Positions 16,608 to 24,927 of a stretch of 64,000 bases of DNA are shown here, one piece after another. Location of the stretch: positions 3,721-67,720 of the forward strand of contig JBGUJG010000142.1 in assembly GCA_045113695.1 (NCBI GenBank), written 5' to 3'. Each line of letters starts with the position of its first letter. Within the stretch, counting starts at the first letter, position 1. The DNA is from UBA4246 sp045113695. GTDB taxonomy: Bacteria > Bacillota > Clostridia > Christensenellales > Aristaeellaceae. The notes under the pieces are model-generated. The model ran no database searches. It saw only the letters and a list, made by a program, of their open reading frames with translations, and had not been told where the DNA came from. Both the position numbers and the translations under genes were made by a program.

Positions 16608-16689
16608 GGCGCGCTCCTTTCAGCGGATGTGTCTGCCCGGACGGCAGTTTCCTGCGCAGACGGTGCAAAACGGCTCCGCCTGCTGCCCC

Positions 16690-17268
16690 TCACTGTTTCT
16701 GCGGCTGGCTTTTCAGCAGCTCGAGCATTTCTTCGGTCGAGTAAAGCTCCAGCGTTACGCCGTTGGGCAGACAGATGATGTAGCCGCCCAGAATGCGGTT
16801 CTGCTTGTTTTCCAGCGTCACGGTGCCTTCCCCCACGCAGAGCTGATTGTCGCAGGTGGAGGAAGCCATCGTCACGCTGTCCGTCGTCACGTGGACCACG
16901 TTGACCTTGGTTCCGTTCTCCTGGCGGATGGTATAATTGCCCTCCTGCTTCAGCGGGATGGGGGAATAGGTGACGTTCCCGACGCTGATCAGCAGCCAGG
17001 CCCGGACTTCTTCATCCGACAGGGGGGCGGCGGCCGGCTCAGGAGTTTCCCCGCTTTCCTCCGCGTGGGCAGCGCGGGCGTCCGGCCAGAAAAGGAAACG
17101 ATGGCTGTGTGCATGAGGGATGGACGCCGACGGTTCAAATTCCAGCTCCAGCTCGGTCACATCCTTATGGATCACCGGAGCGCTCTTGGGGACCAGCAGG
17201 CTCGCGCCAAGAACCAGGAGGATCAGGGCGGCGAGCACGGACAGGATCGCCAGGTTTTTGTTCTTCAT
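16690..17268 (-). CDS. NusG domain II-containing membrane-anchored protein
   Basis: A 192-residue protein with one N-terminal transmembrane helix (about 8-28), a Glu/His/Pro-rich low-complexity linker (40-90) and a C-terminal NusG-II-type beta domain (about 90-185) containing TTDSVTMASSTCDNQLC and ICLPNGVTLEL. The two cysteines in SSTCDNQLC are conserved in stand-alone NusG-II proteins. It is an extracytoplasmic protein, not a transcription factor; function unknown, probably partner of the Gx transporter. The ATG at 17268 was preferred to the GTG just before it. Confidence 0.8.
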   Translation of the reverse strand: MKNKNLAILSVLAALILLVLGASLLVPKSAPVIHKDVTELELEFEPSASIPHAHSHRFLFWPDARAAHAEESGETPEPAAAPLSDEEVRAWLLISVGNVTYSPIPLKQEGNYTIRQENGTKVNVVHVTTDSVTMASSTCDNQLCVGEGTVTLENKQNRILGGYIICLPNGVTLELYSTEEMLELLKSQPQKQ

Positions 17269-17283
17269 CACGGCACGGCTCCT

Positions 17284-19263
17284 TTAATCGGAAGCGTTCG
17301 TTTCATTGAGCAGGTGGAGCGTATCTCCGAAGATGGATTCGACCTCGCTGTCCGTCAGTTTCATGGCGGCCTTCAGCAGGTCGGGGACCTTGAGCGGCCG
17401 CACCCGGGCGTAGTAGCGGGCGGAACGGATGTTGAGGTCCCATTTTTCCATCGTCAGGTTTTTCCACCGCTCGATGTGGCGGGGGAGGATCGCCCCGATA
17501 TCGCTTTCCCACTGGTCAAAGACGGCCCGCACGTCCGGCCAGGAAAAATGCTTCACCATGATTTCGGCCACCCGGGTCAGGAAAGCCGTCTTCATTTCGG
17601 GCACGTTCAGCAGGGCGTTCAGCGGCTCATGCCGGAACCCCTGAATCTTGCCCTTCACGGGCTTGATATAGTATTCCAGCGGGGTCTTCTGGACGGAGTT
17701 GAAGCAGGCTTCCACGTCAAACAGCAGGTACTTCCATTTGCCGCCGGGCACCCGGTACAGGCGGACGTTCGTAAAGTCCTTGTTGCCCAGGATAATCTGG
17801 TAAGCGGCGTGGGTGAACAGGCTGTTTATGTCCAGCCGGTCGGTGACATAAGCCAGGTTTTCCGGGTCGTTCAGGTCGTTTTTCTTGCAGAAATCCGCCA
17901 GGGCCACCCAGTCTTCCCCGGAGCCGTTCGAGGTAAAGCGCTCGGTGCCGGTGCGGGAGATCAGGTCGATCCGGTCGATTGTATCCTCGTCCGTGATCGG
18001 GATCCCTTCCCACTGGGCGACCATGTATTTGTTGATCTTTTCCCGGAGGTTGTAATGCCCCCAGTACCGGCCGTTGATGTAGACCTGAATGCACAGGGCG
18101 TCCTGGTAGCAAAGGTCTTCTCCTTCGGCCAGGGCGGTGCCGACCACGTCGCGCAGCCGGCAGAAAAACGCGTCCGAATTGGCTGCGCGCAGCAGCAGCG
18201 AGTGATAGCTTTCGTAATCCCGGTGGGGGAAGGGACTGAACGCAAAGGACTCCGGCCCGTAGGCCTTGCGGGCGTACAGGGCGATCGAGCGCTGGGTGTT
18301 CTGCCGGGCGGAGTGGCCGGCCGCCGTAAACGAGCCGGTCTGGCTGATCAGCAGGAGGCCGTTTTCATCCAGATACTCGATGTGGACGGGGTATTCCAGC
18401 TCTTTTTCGTAGTTGGGCACGGAGCCGCTTCCCTTGACCAGGGCGCCGGTTTTCGCATCGAACAGGTATTTGTTGTCCGAAATCAGGCAGACCACCGGAG
18501 TGTGCAGGTCTTCGCCGATCAGATAAGTACCGCCGGCGCAGGGGGAGGAAACCAGGGTGTCCGAAAACGCTCTGACCCGGAGCGGGGCGGTTTTTTTGAT
18601 TTCGAGCCCGGATGCCGGGAAGACGGGGGATTTTTCCGTCGGGGTCTCCCCGTCGAGGGTGTAGCGCAGGACGGCGCCCTCCCCGCCGGATACGGTCACG
18701 GTCACCGACCTGTCATACATCCCGCCGGCAGGTGTCAGCACAGGTTCTGAAAGACGTCCGGACAGGGCCTTTCCGACGTTCTTTTTGCCGGGGGTCGCGG
18801 TTTCCAGGAAACCGTAACCGGCTCCGTCTGCGGCCAGGCCGTAGGAGACGTTCCCGTACTGCCGCGGCAGCTTCAGGGCCTGCTGAAGGTTTCCTTCCGC
18901 GTCGCTCAGGTAGATGGTCCCGCCCTTGGCGGAAATTTTGAAATCGGCGTAGAAAGTTTTGTTTTTGCCTTTGGAAAGGGAAGGGTCGCCGGTGCAGTAC
19001 ACCAGCAGATATGCCCCTTTGGCAAGCTTTGTCCCTTTCGGGAAGGACCAGCGGGCCAGGTCAAATCGGCTGTCGCTTAAGCACCAGCCGCTCAGGTCCA
19101 TCTGGCCGGAACCGCCGTTGTACAGTTCGACCCAGTCGTATGCATGGCCGTTCTGCCAGACGCCGTTCTGCGCCATCACCTCGCTGATGACGGCTTCGCC
19201 GCACGCGCAGACGGACAAGAGGAGCAGACAGAAGACCAGGACGGAAAAAACAGTTTTTTTCAT
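17284..19263 (-). CDS. Secreted CotH-family kinase with lamin-tail domain
   Basis: A 659-residue exported protein. A signal peptide (about 1-22, LLLLSVCACGEA, possibly a lipobox) is followed by a lamin-tail domain (about 25-130, VISEVMAQNG and VELYNGGSGQMDLSGWCLSD), a chitobiase-like beta-sandwich (about 170-250, VLRYTLDGETPTEKSPVF), and a CotH kinase domain (about 260-600). CotH markers are RSIALYARKAYG, WGHYNLREKINKYMV and the metal-binding YLLFDVEACFN. CotH enzymes phosphorylate extracellular or spore-coat proteins. It begins 3 nt after the small upstream gene and precedes the NusG-II gene, so the four genes form one operon. Confidence 0.85.
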   Translation of the reverse strand: MKKTVFSVLVFCLLLLSVCACGEAVISEVMAQNGVWQNGHAYDWVELYNGGSGQMDLSGWCLSDSRFDLARWSFPKGTKLAKGAYLLVYCTGDPSLSKGKNKTFYADFKISAKGGTIYLSDAEGNLQQALKLPRQYGNVSYGLAADGAGYGFLETATPGKKNVGKALSGRLSEPVLTPAGGMYDRSVTVTVSGGEGAVLRYTLDGETPTEKSPVFPASGLEIKKTAPLRVRAFSDTLVSSPCAGGTYLIGEDLHTPVVCLISDNKYLFDAKTGALVKGSGSVPNYEKELEYPVHIEYLDENGLLLISQTGSFTAAGHSARQNTQRSIALYARKAYGPESFAFSPFPHRDYESYHSLLLRAANSDAFFCRLRDVVGTALAEGEDLCYQDALCIQVYINGRYWGHYNLREKINKYMVAQWEGIPITDEDTIDRIDLISRTGTERFTSNGSGEDWVALADFCKKNDLNDPENLAYVTDRLDINSLFTHAAYQIILGNKDFTNVRLYRVPGGKWKYLLFDVEACFNSVQKTPLEYYIKPVKGKIQGFRHEPLNALLNVPEMKTAFLTRVAEIMVKHFSWPDVRAVFDQWESDIGAILPRHIERWKNLTMEKWDLNIRSARYYARVRPLKVPDLLKAAMKLTDSEVESIFGDTLHLLNETNASD

Positions 19264-19266
19264 AAT

Positions 19267-19557
19267 CTACAGATACTTTTCGTTGACCGGGCGGGCCTTC
19301 CGGCTGTCCGGGTCAATGTATTCGATCTCCATCCGGTCGAAGCGGACGGCTTCAATAAAATGCTCCGGCATGAAACGGACCAGGCCGAACTGCTCAAAAT
19401 CCCGCTCATGCCTGGGCAGGACGCAGGGACGCTGCAGGTCCAGCCGGCGGCAGGCTTCCGTCAGGGCCTCTTCCCAGTCCTGCCTTGCGCAGGGAATCAT
19501 TTCGTCCTGCGCCGTTCTGCCGTGCCGGATCAGCTTTACCCAGATACCAGCGGCCAT
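19267..19557 (-). CDS. Small protein of unknown function
   Basis: A 96-residue soluble protein that I do not recognise. It begins MAAGIWVKLIRHGRTAQDEM and has an LPRHERDFEQFGLVRFMPE segment that looks like a real fold rather than random sequence. It lacks signal peptide and membrane segments. The ATG at 19557 has GGAGG 9 nt upstream, supporting translation. It is the first gene of the operon with cotH. Confidence 0.65.
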   Translation of the reverse strand: MAAGIWVKLIRHGRTAQDEMIPCARQDWEEALTEACRRLDLQRPCVLPRHERDFEQFGLVRFMPEHFIEAVRFDRMEIEYIDPDSRKARPVNEKYL

Positions 19558-19766
19558 TTGATCTTTCCTCCAGTGCAACAAGCGATGATGTGACGGTTCA
19601 ACCCCCTGATTCCTTTGTTGTGCCCTTGGCTGTGCGGAGGGGGGGCCGCAGGAGGGGGGTGTTGCAGAGTCAAAACTACAATACGCCCTTTGTTATCAAC
19701 AGAAATGGAAATTATAACAAGTTATGCAACAAGGAATATCAGGAAATCAACAATTTAGGGTGGTTT

Positions 19767-19975
19767 GGAGGGGCCGCAGCCCCTCCATTTCAAATCCGCA
19801 GCAGCGACATGTGCGGTGCGAGGAGAATTTTTGCGGAGCGGAGCTTGCCCCGCTGGAGCAAAAATTCTTTCCTTGCGCCTTTGCCGCCCGGGAGCGTCAA
19901 AGACGCGAGAGGCAAAGGCGAGGGGGGTTCCCGACAGGGGGACGTGTCCCCCTGTCGTGGGCTGTGCAACAGCCC
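19767..19975. repeat. Hairpin array A in a 566-nt gene-free region
   Basis: Between the small gene (start 19557) and the lacI gene (20124) there is no coding sequence. From 19767 there are back-to-back inverted repeats: 19767-19774/19779-19786 (8 bp), 19796-19800/19812-19816, 19824-19834/19858-19868 (11 bp), 19876-19885/19911-19920 (10 bp, with an inner 5-bp hairpin at 19894-19906), 19933-19943/19946-19956 (11 bp) and 19959-19965/19969-19975 (7 bp). The last unit recurs at 3292. 19558-19766 is purine/A-rich and I see nothing else in it. Confidence 0.75.
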
Positions 19976-20056
19976 CGTAATTATTATCTCACAGGTCCTG
20001 TCTGATTGCAAGCCTGCTTTCCACGGAAGAAAATGATAAAACCTGTAAAAAATGGA

Positions 20057-20085
20057 TTGACGAAATGGAAAAAAAGGGATAGAAT
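20057..20085 (+). promoter_or_regulatory. Promoter of the lacI-like gene
   Basis: TTGACG (20057-20062) and TAGAAT (20080-20085) with 17-nt spacing. A likely operator follows directly. Confidence 0.7.
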
Positions 20086-20091
20086 AAGTTC

Positions 20092-20105
20092 TGCAAACGA
20101 TTACG
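20092..20105 (+). promoter_or_regulatory. LacI/CcpA-type operator near the lacI start site
   Basis: TGCAAACGATTACG matches the cre-like consensus TGNAANCGNTTNCA at all but the last position, with the central CG typical of LacI-family sites. It overlaps the predicted transcription start, so it could serve autoregulation or catabolite repression. Confidence 0.5.
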
Positions 20106-20123
20106 GAAACGGGCGATCACAGG

Positions 20124-21125
20124 ATGATAACACTCAAAGACATAGCATCCGTCTGCGGTGTATCGGTAGCCACCGTATCCCGAGCGCTGAACGGCAGCGG
20201 CGATATCAGCCCCGCGCAGGTGGAAAGAATCTGCCGGACCGCCCGGCAGATGGGTTACGTGCCCAACGCGGCCGCCAGAGCGCTGAAGACCAACCGTTCC
20301 TTCATGCTGGGCATTCTGTATGAGGACCAGATGGATCACGAGTATTTTTCCCTGGTGATCGAAGCGATCCGGCGCCGGGCGGAAGAACGGGGGTTTGACC
20401 TGACGTTTCTGTCCCGCAATACCGGGGACGGGAACGCCGATTATCCGGAGCACGCCGCCCGCCGCAACCTGGACGGGGTGGTGCTGGTATCCTGCCGGTG
20501 GGAAGATGACAGCGTCCAGCGCATGCTGGCCGGTCCCATGCCCTGCGTGGCGATCGATTATTCCCGGAACGGCTGCGACACGGTGTCGAACGACAATCTG
20601 GGCAGCATGCGGGAACTGGTCAAAGAAGCCTTTTCCCGCGGATACAGGCGGATCGCCTTCATTCACGGGGAAGACGGCTATGTGACGGAAAACCGTCTGG
20701 CCGGGTTCAGGGAAGGGCTCCGGGCGTGCGGCCTTCTGGACACGCCGGAATATATCCGCGCGGCCCGTTTCCGCCGGGCGGAAGCTTCCTGGCAGGAAGC
20801 CAGGGCGCTGATGGCCCTGCCCAAGCCCCCGGACTGCATCCTGTTTCCGGATGATTTTTCCCTGATGGGCGTGATGGATCAGCTCCGCCAGCAGGGGCTC
20901 AGCGTGCGGGACTGCTTTGCCGCCGTCGGCTACGACGGGATCGGGCCGTCCGGGTACTTTTACCCCAGGCTGTTCACGTACCGCCAGGATACGGAAGCGA
21001 TCGGACGGCTCGCGGTGGACAGACTGCTCAGCCGCATCCTGAACGAACAGGAACAATGGGAGCCCGGCGAAGTGATTGTGCCGGGAAAGATGCTGGAGGG
21101 GGATACCCTTCCCCTCCGGCCCTGA
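20124..21125 (+). CDS. LacI-family transcriptional regulator of the carbohydrate locus
   Basis: A 333-residue regulator with an N-terminal helix-turn-helix (LKDIASVCGVSVATVSRALN, about residues 3-22), the hinge region, and a periplasmic-binding-like sugar sensor domain (about 60-333). It is 67 nt upstream of the secreted repeat protein and the ABC permeases, with no terminator between, so it probably regulates these genes in response to a sugar. The ligand cannot be told from sequence. Confidence 0.9.
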   Translation: MITLKDIASVCGVSVATVSRALNGSGDISPAQVERICRTARQMGYVPNAAARALKTNRSFMLGILYEDQMDHEYFSLVIEAIRRRAEERGFDLTFLSRNTGDGNADYPEHAARRNLDGVVLVSCRWEDDSVQRMLAGPMPCVAIDYSRNGCDTVSNDNLGSMRELVKEAFSRGYRRIAFIHGEDGYVTENRLAGFREGLRACGLLDTPEYIRAARFRRAEASWQEARALMALPKPPDCILFPDDFSLMGVMDQLRQQGLSVRDCFAAVGYDGIGPSGYFYPRLFTYRQDTEAIGRLAVDRLLSRILNEQEQWEPGEVIVPGKMLEGDTLPLRP

Positions 21126-21198
21126 TACGGGTGAAACCGGCTCAGCCGGATCGCCATAGACTGCAACATCTGAAACCATCAACGAGGAGGAAATGACG

Positions 21199-23340
21199 AT
21201 GAAAAAGTGGTTGTCCCTTGTGCTGACGGCAGCGCTCCTGCTGTCTGTCGTTTCCGGCGCGTCCGCGTGGACGTTCGGCGCCTGGGAGCCGGAGCAGAAG
21301 CCCGCGGCCGAAGAATCCCAGACTCCCGCCGAAGCGCCTGCCGAAGAACCCGCGGCTGAGGAACCCGCGGCGGAAGAAGCCGCGGCGGAAGAACCCGCAG
21401 CCGAAGCGCCTGCGGCTGAAGAACCCGCGGCGGAAGCGCCCGCAGAGGCGCTGGCCTACATCATGTACGCGGATGCCGCCTGGGCTGTCCAGTACTGGGC
21501 GTCCGAGACGGAAGGCGTGACCGCGAAGAATGCCGTCGTCACCGGCGAGGGCGACTACACGGTCGGCCTGGAGTTCGCGAATGAAGCGCAGGGCCTGGCC
21601 TTCACCGCTCTGGGCATCAAGAACGGCGAAATCCTGTTCCCCGGCTACTATCTGATGATCAACGCGATCCGCGTCAACGGCGAAGCGATTGAATTCACCA
21701 AAGGCTGCACTTCTTCCGACGACGGCGTCGAGACCCGCATGAACATCTACAACGAATGGGTTTCCGGCGTGCCCGCTGACGGCCGCAGCTATGACGGCGA
21801 TCTGGAAGGCGTCTCCGCCATCATCGTGGACAAAGAAGCTTTCGCTTCCGTCAAGTCCGTGGAGATCGACTTCTCCCTCCTCAAAAACGGCCTGGACGCC
21901 GCTTATATCATGTATGCCGATACCGCCTGGGCCAACCAGTACTGGGGCACCCCCGCGGAAGGCGTGACCGCCACGGAGGCGGAGATCACCGGCTTCGGCG
22001 ATTATACCGTCGGCCTGGAATTCGCGAATGAAGCGCAGGGCCTGGCTTTTGCCGCCCTGGGCATCAAGAAGGGCGAAAAGACCTACGGCGGTGCGTACCT
22101 CCGGATCAACGCGATCCGCGTCAACGGCGAGGACGTGGCCTTCACCAAGGGCTATACCAGCTCTGATAACGGTGTGGAAACCCGCATGAACATCTACAAT
22201 GAATGGGTGAGCGAGATCCCCGCCGACGCCCGCAGCTTCGACGGCAGCCTGGAAGGCGCTTCCTGGATCATCGTGGACAAGGAAGCCTTTGCTTCCGTGA
22301 AGACCGTGGAAGTCGATTTCTCCCTGCTGCCCGTGACCGACGTGGCGTACATCATGTTCGCGGACAGCACCTGGACGAACCAGTACTGGATGGACGGCAA
22401 TGAATACCCCGTCACCGTGCAGACCGCCGAAGTGACCGGCCCCGGCACCTACACCGTGTCCCTGGCTTTCGACACCCCGGCCAGCGGCGTCGCTTTCACC
22501 GCCGTCGGCGTCAAGAAGGGCGAAACCACCTTCCCCGGCTACTTCATCGACGTCAAGTCCGTGAAGATCAACGGCGAGGAAATTGCCGTGGGCAAGGGCT
22601 ACACCTCTTCTGACGACAAGATTGAAACCCGCGAGAACCTCTTCAACGAATGGGTAGCCGAAATCCCCGCGGACGCCCGCCGCGCGGACGGCGACCTGGA
22701 AGGCGCTTCCGCCGTCATCGTGGACAAGGCAGCCTTCGCGGAAGTCTCCACCATGGAAGTGACCTTTGATTACATCTTCGGCGTGGCCCCGAAGGCTGAA
22801 GACGGCCCGATGAGCGAAGACGACGCCAACGCCCTCAAGGCGGAAGGCTTCAAGGCCTATATCGGCGTGCAGGGCAAGGATACCTACGTGTTCCGCAACG
22901 CCTGGAACGACAGCTACGGCCTGAACGACGAGGTCAATCCTTTCTTCTACCGCCTGACCGGCTGGGATGAAAGCAACAACGCCGTGGACTACGGCGGCAC
23001 CTTCGTGGATGCCGACATCACCGCGGACGGGGAATACACCGTCTCCCTGACCACCGGCGAAATGGGCTTCGGCAGTACCGAGGCGTTCAACCTCCTCTTC
23101 GTTTCCACCAACATCCCCAGCAAGCTGGTGGCGGACGGCTTCCTGACCATTTCCGGCGTCAAGACCAAGATCGGCGACGCCCGCACCCAGGAGTATACCG
23201 ATGTGGACGTTTCCGGCGACTATGTCCGCCTGGTGGTGCTCGATTCTTACAACCGCACCAGCGAGCCCTTCGGCTACACCGTGCCCGGACCTGACACGAC
23301 GATCTCCATCACCTTCACCGTGAGCGGCATGGGCCAGTAA
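21199..23340 (+). CDS. Secreted protein with three tandem beta-type repeats
   Basis: A 713-residue exported protein of unknown function. Signal peptide at about 1-24 (VVSGASAW), then a Pro/Ala/Glu linker (about 35-84) built from PAEEPAAEE-like units, three repeats of about 148 residues (86-232, 235-381, 383-530), and a distinct C-terminal domain (553-713). Each repeat opens with YIM-Y/F-AD-x-x-W-x-x-QYW and contains ANEAQGLAF or a related segment, the KGYTSSD motif and NEWVS/A. The C-terminal domain has YRLTGWDESNNAVDYGGTF. The aromatic, beta-rich pattern suggests carbohydrate binding. The second ATG (21199) has GAGGAGG 8 nt upstream. It lies between lacI and sugar permease genes. Confidence 0.85.
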   Translation: MKKWLSLVLTAALLLSVVSGASAWTFGAWEPEQKPAAEESQTPAEAPAEEPAAEEPAAEEAAAEEPAAEAPAAEEPAAEAPAEALAYIMYADAAWAVQYWASETEGVTAKNAVVTGEGDYTVGLEFANEAQGLAFTALGIKNGEILFPGYYLMINAIRVNGEAIEFTKGCTSSDDGVETRMNIYNEWVSGVPADGRSYDGDLEGVSAIIVDKEAFASVKSVEIDFSLLKNGLDAAYIMYADTAWANQYWGTPAEGVTATEAEITGFGDYTVGLEFANEAQGLAFAALGIKKGEKTYGGAYLRINAIRVNGEDVAFTKGYTSSDNGVETRMNIYNEWVSEIPADARSFDGSLEGASWIIVDKEAFASVKTVEVDFSLLPVTDVAYIMFADSTWTNQYWMDGNEYPVTVQTAEVTGPGTYTVSLAFDTPASGVAFTAVGVKKGETTFPGYFIDVKSVKINGEEIAVGKGYTSSDDKIETRENLFNEWVAEIPADARRADGDLEGASAVIVDKAAFAEVSTMEVTFDYIFGVAPKAEDGPMSEDDANALKAEGFKAYIGVQGKDTYVFRNAWNDSYGLNDEVNPFFYRLTGWDESNNAVDYGGTFVDADITADGEYTVSLTTGEMGFGSTEAFNLLFVSTNIPSKLVADGFLTISGVKTKIGDARTQEYTDVDVSGDYVRLVVLDSYNRTSEPFGYTVPGPDTTISITFTVSGMGQ
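21454..22786 (+). repeat. Three in-gene tandem repeats of about 445 nt
   Basis: Repeat starts at 21454, 21901 and 22345, so units are 447 and 444 nt. Units 1 and 2 share long near-identical stretches (for example 21569-21628 against 22012-22071), so that duplication is recent; unit 3 is more diverged. Confidence 0.85.
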
Positions 23341-23418
23341 TCCAATATCCATTCAGGCGGAGCGGAGCAGGCCCGGCGGCCTGCTCCCTCCGCCTTCGCC
23401 ACATGAGGATATGCAAAG

Positions 23419-24915
23419 ATGCAGACAGCAGTTAAACTCCCCAAAGCAGCCGAAAGGCCGGAATACGGCTTTCTGGTTCCCTACTGGATTCACCGTATCG
23501 TCATTCTGCTGGCGGGAATGATGGTCTTTTTCTCCCCGGTCAACCCCGGGCGGATCCTCAAACAGGTCAATGAGAACGCCTCCCTGTTCACCACCGCCTT
23601 TTCCTATGACAATATCGCTACCCAGCTCAAGAGCGCCATCTCCAGGAACGCCATCACCGAGGGCGATATCCGCTCGGTCATGACGGGCTGCCTGGTCATC
23701 CTGGCCGGTATCCTGCTGTGCGCGGTCGGCGGCTGCATGAGCGCGGGCAACAACCGCATGAAGAAAGCGGGCATTTACTTTCCCCTGGGCGGGAGCGTCG
23801 TCATGTTCGGGGGCCTGTTCCTGATCTGGCAGAGGTACCGGGCGGTCTATGCCTTCGTCACCGAAAACAACAAGGTAAGCCGCGCCACCCCGATCACCGC
23901 CGACGGCTCCATGCCGCAGTCCCTGACGGTTTTTGCCGTGGTCGCCGGCCTGATCCTGGTGACGTCCGTCCTGATTTTCTTCCTGCTGACCAAAAAAGAA
24001 AAGGAAGAAAAAATGGAAATGGAAGAGCGCTACAGGCTCTTTCTGATGTTCCTGCCGGTGCTGCTGCTGACCTTCGTCTTCGCTTATCTGCCGATCTACG
24101 GCTGGCGCTTCGCGTTCTTTGATTACAAGATCGGCGACGAGCTGTCCCGGGCGAACTTCGTCGGTTTCCGGTGGTTCCAGACCCTGGTGTCCAACGAGGC
24201 GACACGCTCGGACATTGTGCGGGTCCTGCGCAACACCCTGGCCATGTCCGGCCTGGGCATCCTGACCAGCTGGCTGCCGATCGCCTTCGCGGTGCTGCTG
24301 GCGGAGATCCCTTCCTCCAGATTCCAGCGCTTCGTGCAGACGTTCACGACCATCCCGAACTTTATTTCCTGGGTGCTCGTGTACGCCATCGCCTACGCCA
24401 TTTTCTCGACTGACGGCTTCATCAATTCCTTCCTGACCAATGTGATGGGGAGGACGGCGTCCACCGACTACCTGGCCAGCGCCGACCACATCTGGCTCAA
24501 GATGCTGCTCTGGGGTACCTGGAAGGGCATCGGCTGGAGTGCGATCATCTACATTGCCGGTATCTCGGGCATCGACCAGCAGCTGTATGAGGCGGCTTCG
24601 GTGGACGGGGCGAACCGCTTCCAGCGCATGTGGCACATCACCGTGCCCGGCCTGCTGCCCACCTACATGGTCATGCTGCTGATGAGCATCGCCGGCATCC
24701 TCTCCAACGGCATGGAGCAGTACCTGGTCTTCTCCAACGCTCTGAACAAGGACGTGATCGAGGTGCTGGACCTGTATGTCTACAACATCGGCATCGGTTC
24801 GGGCCAGATCCCGCTCTCGACGGTGGTCGGCATCACCAAGTCCCTCGTCGGCGTCATCCTGCTCTTTGGCGCGAACGGCATCTCGAAGCTGCTCCGCGGC
24901 GAGAGCATCATATAA
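23419..24915 (+). CDS. LplB/CUT1-type sugar ABC permease with N-terminal extension
   Basis: A 498-residue permease. The C-terminal 300 residues are an ordinary binding-protein-dependent permease, with the EAA coupling motif EAASVDGANRFQRMWHITVPG and LPIAFAVLLAEIP. About 190 extra residues at the N-terminus contain roughly four hydrophobic segments (near 28-40, 88-106, 120-140 and 175-192) that family members of about 310 residues lack. The partner permease and binding protein follow, forming an oligosaccharide importer. No ATPase gene is present; such systems use a shared MsmX-type ATPase. The ATG follows a GAGGATATGCAAAG leader. Confidence 0.88.
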   Translation: MQTAVKLPKAAERPEYGFLVPYWIHRIVILLAGMMVFFSPVNPGRILKQVNENASLFTTAFSYDNIATQLKSAISRNAITEGDIRSVMTGCLVILAGILLCAVGGCMSAGNNRMKKAGIYFPLGGSVVMFGGLFLIWQRYRAVYAFVTENNKVSRATPITADGSMPQSLTVFAVVAGLILVTSVLIFFLLTKKEKEEKMEMEERYRLFLMFLPVLLLTFVFAYLPIYGWRFAFFDYKIGDELSRANFVGFRWFQTLVSNEATRSDIVRVLRNTLAMSGLGILTSWLPIAFAVLLAEIPSSRFQRFVQTFTTIPNFISWVLVYAIAYAIFSTDGFINSFLTNVMGRTASTDYLASADHIWLKMLLWGTWKGIGWSAIIYIAGISGIDQQLYEAASVDGANRFQRMWHITVPGLLPTYMVMLLMSIAGILSNGMEQYLVFSNALNKDVIEVLDLYVYNIGIGSGQIPLSTVVGITKSLVGVILLFGANGISKLLRGESII

Positions 24916-24927
24916 GGGGGTGGGTAG

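Noticed and set aside
21454..22786. Direct repeats considered as a CRISPR array or mobile repeat
   Set aside because: Units are about 445 nt and in frame; they encode protein domains.
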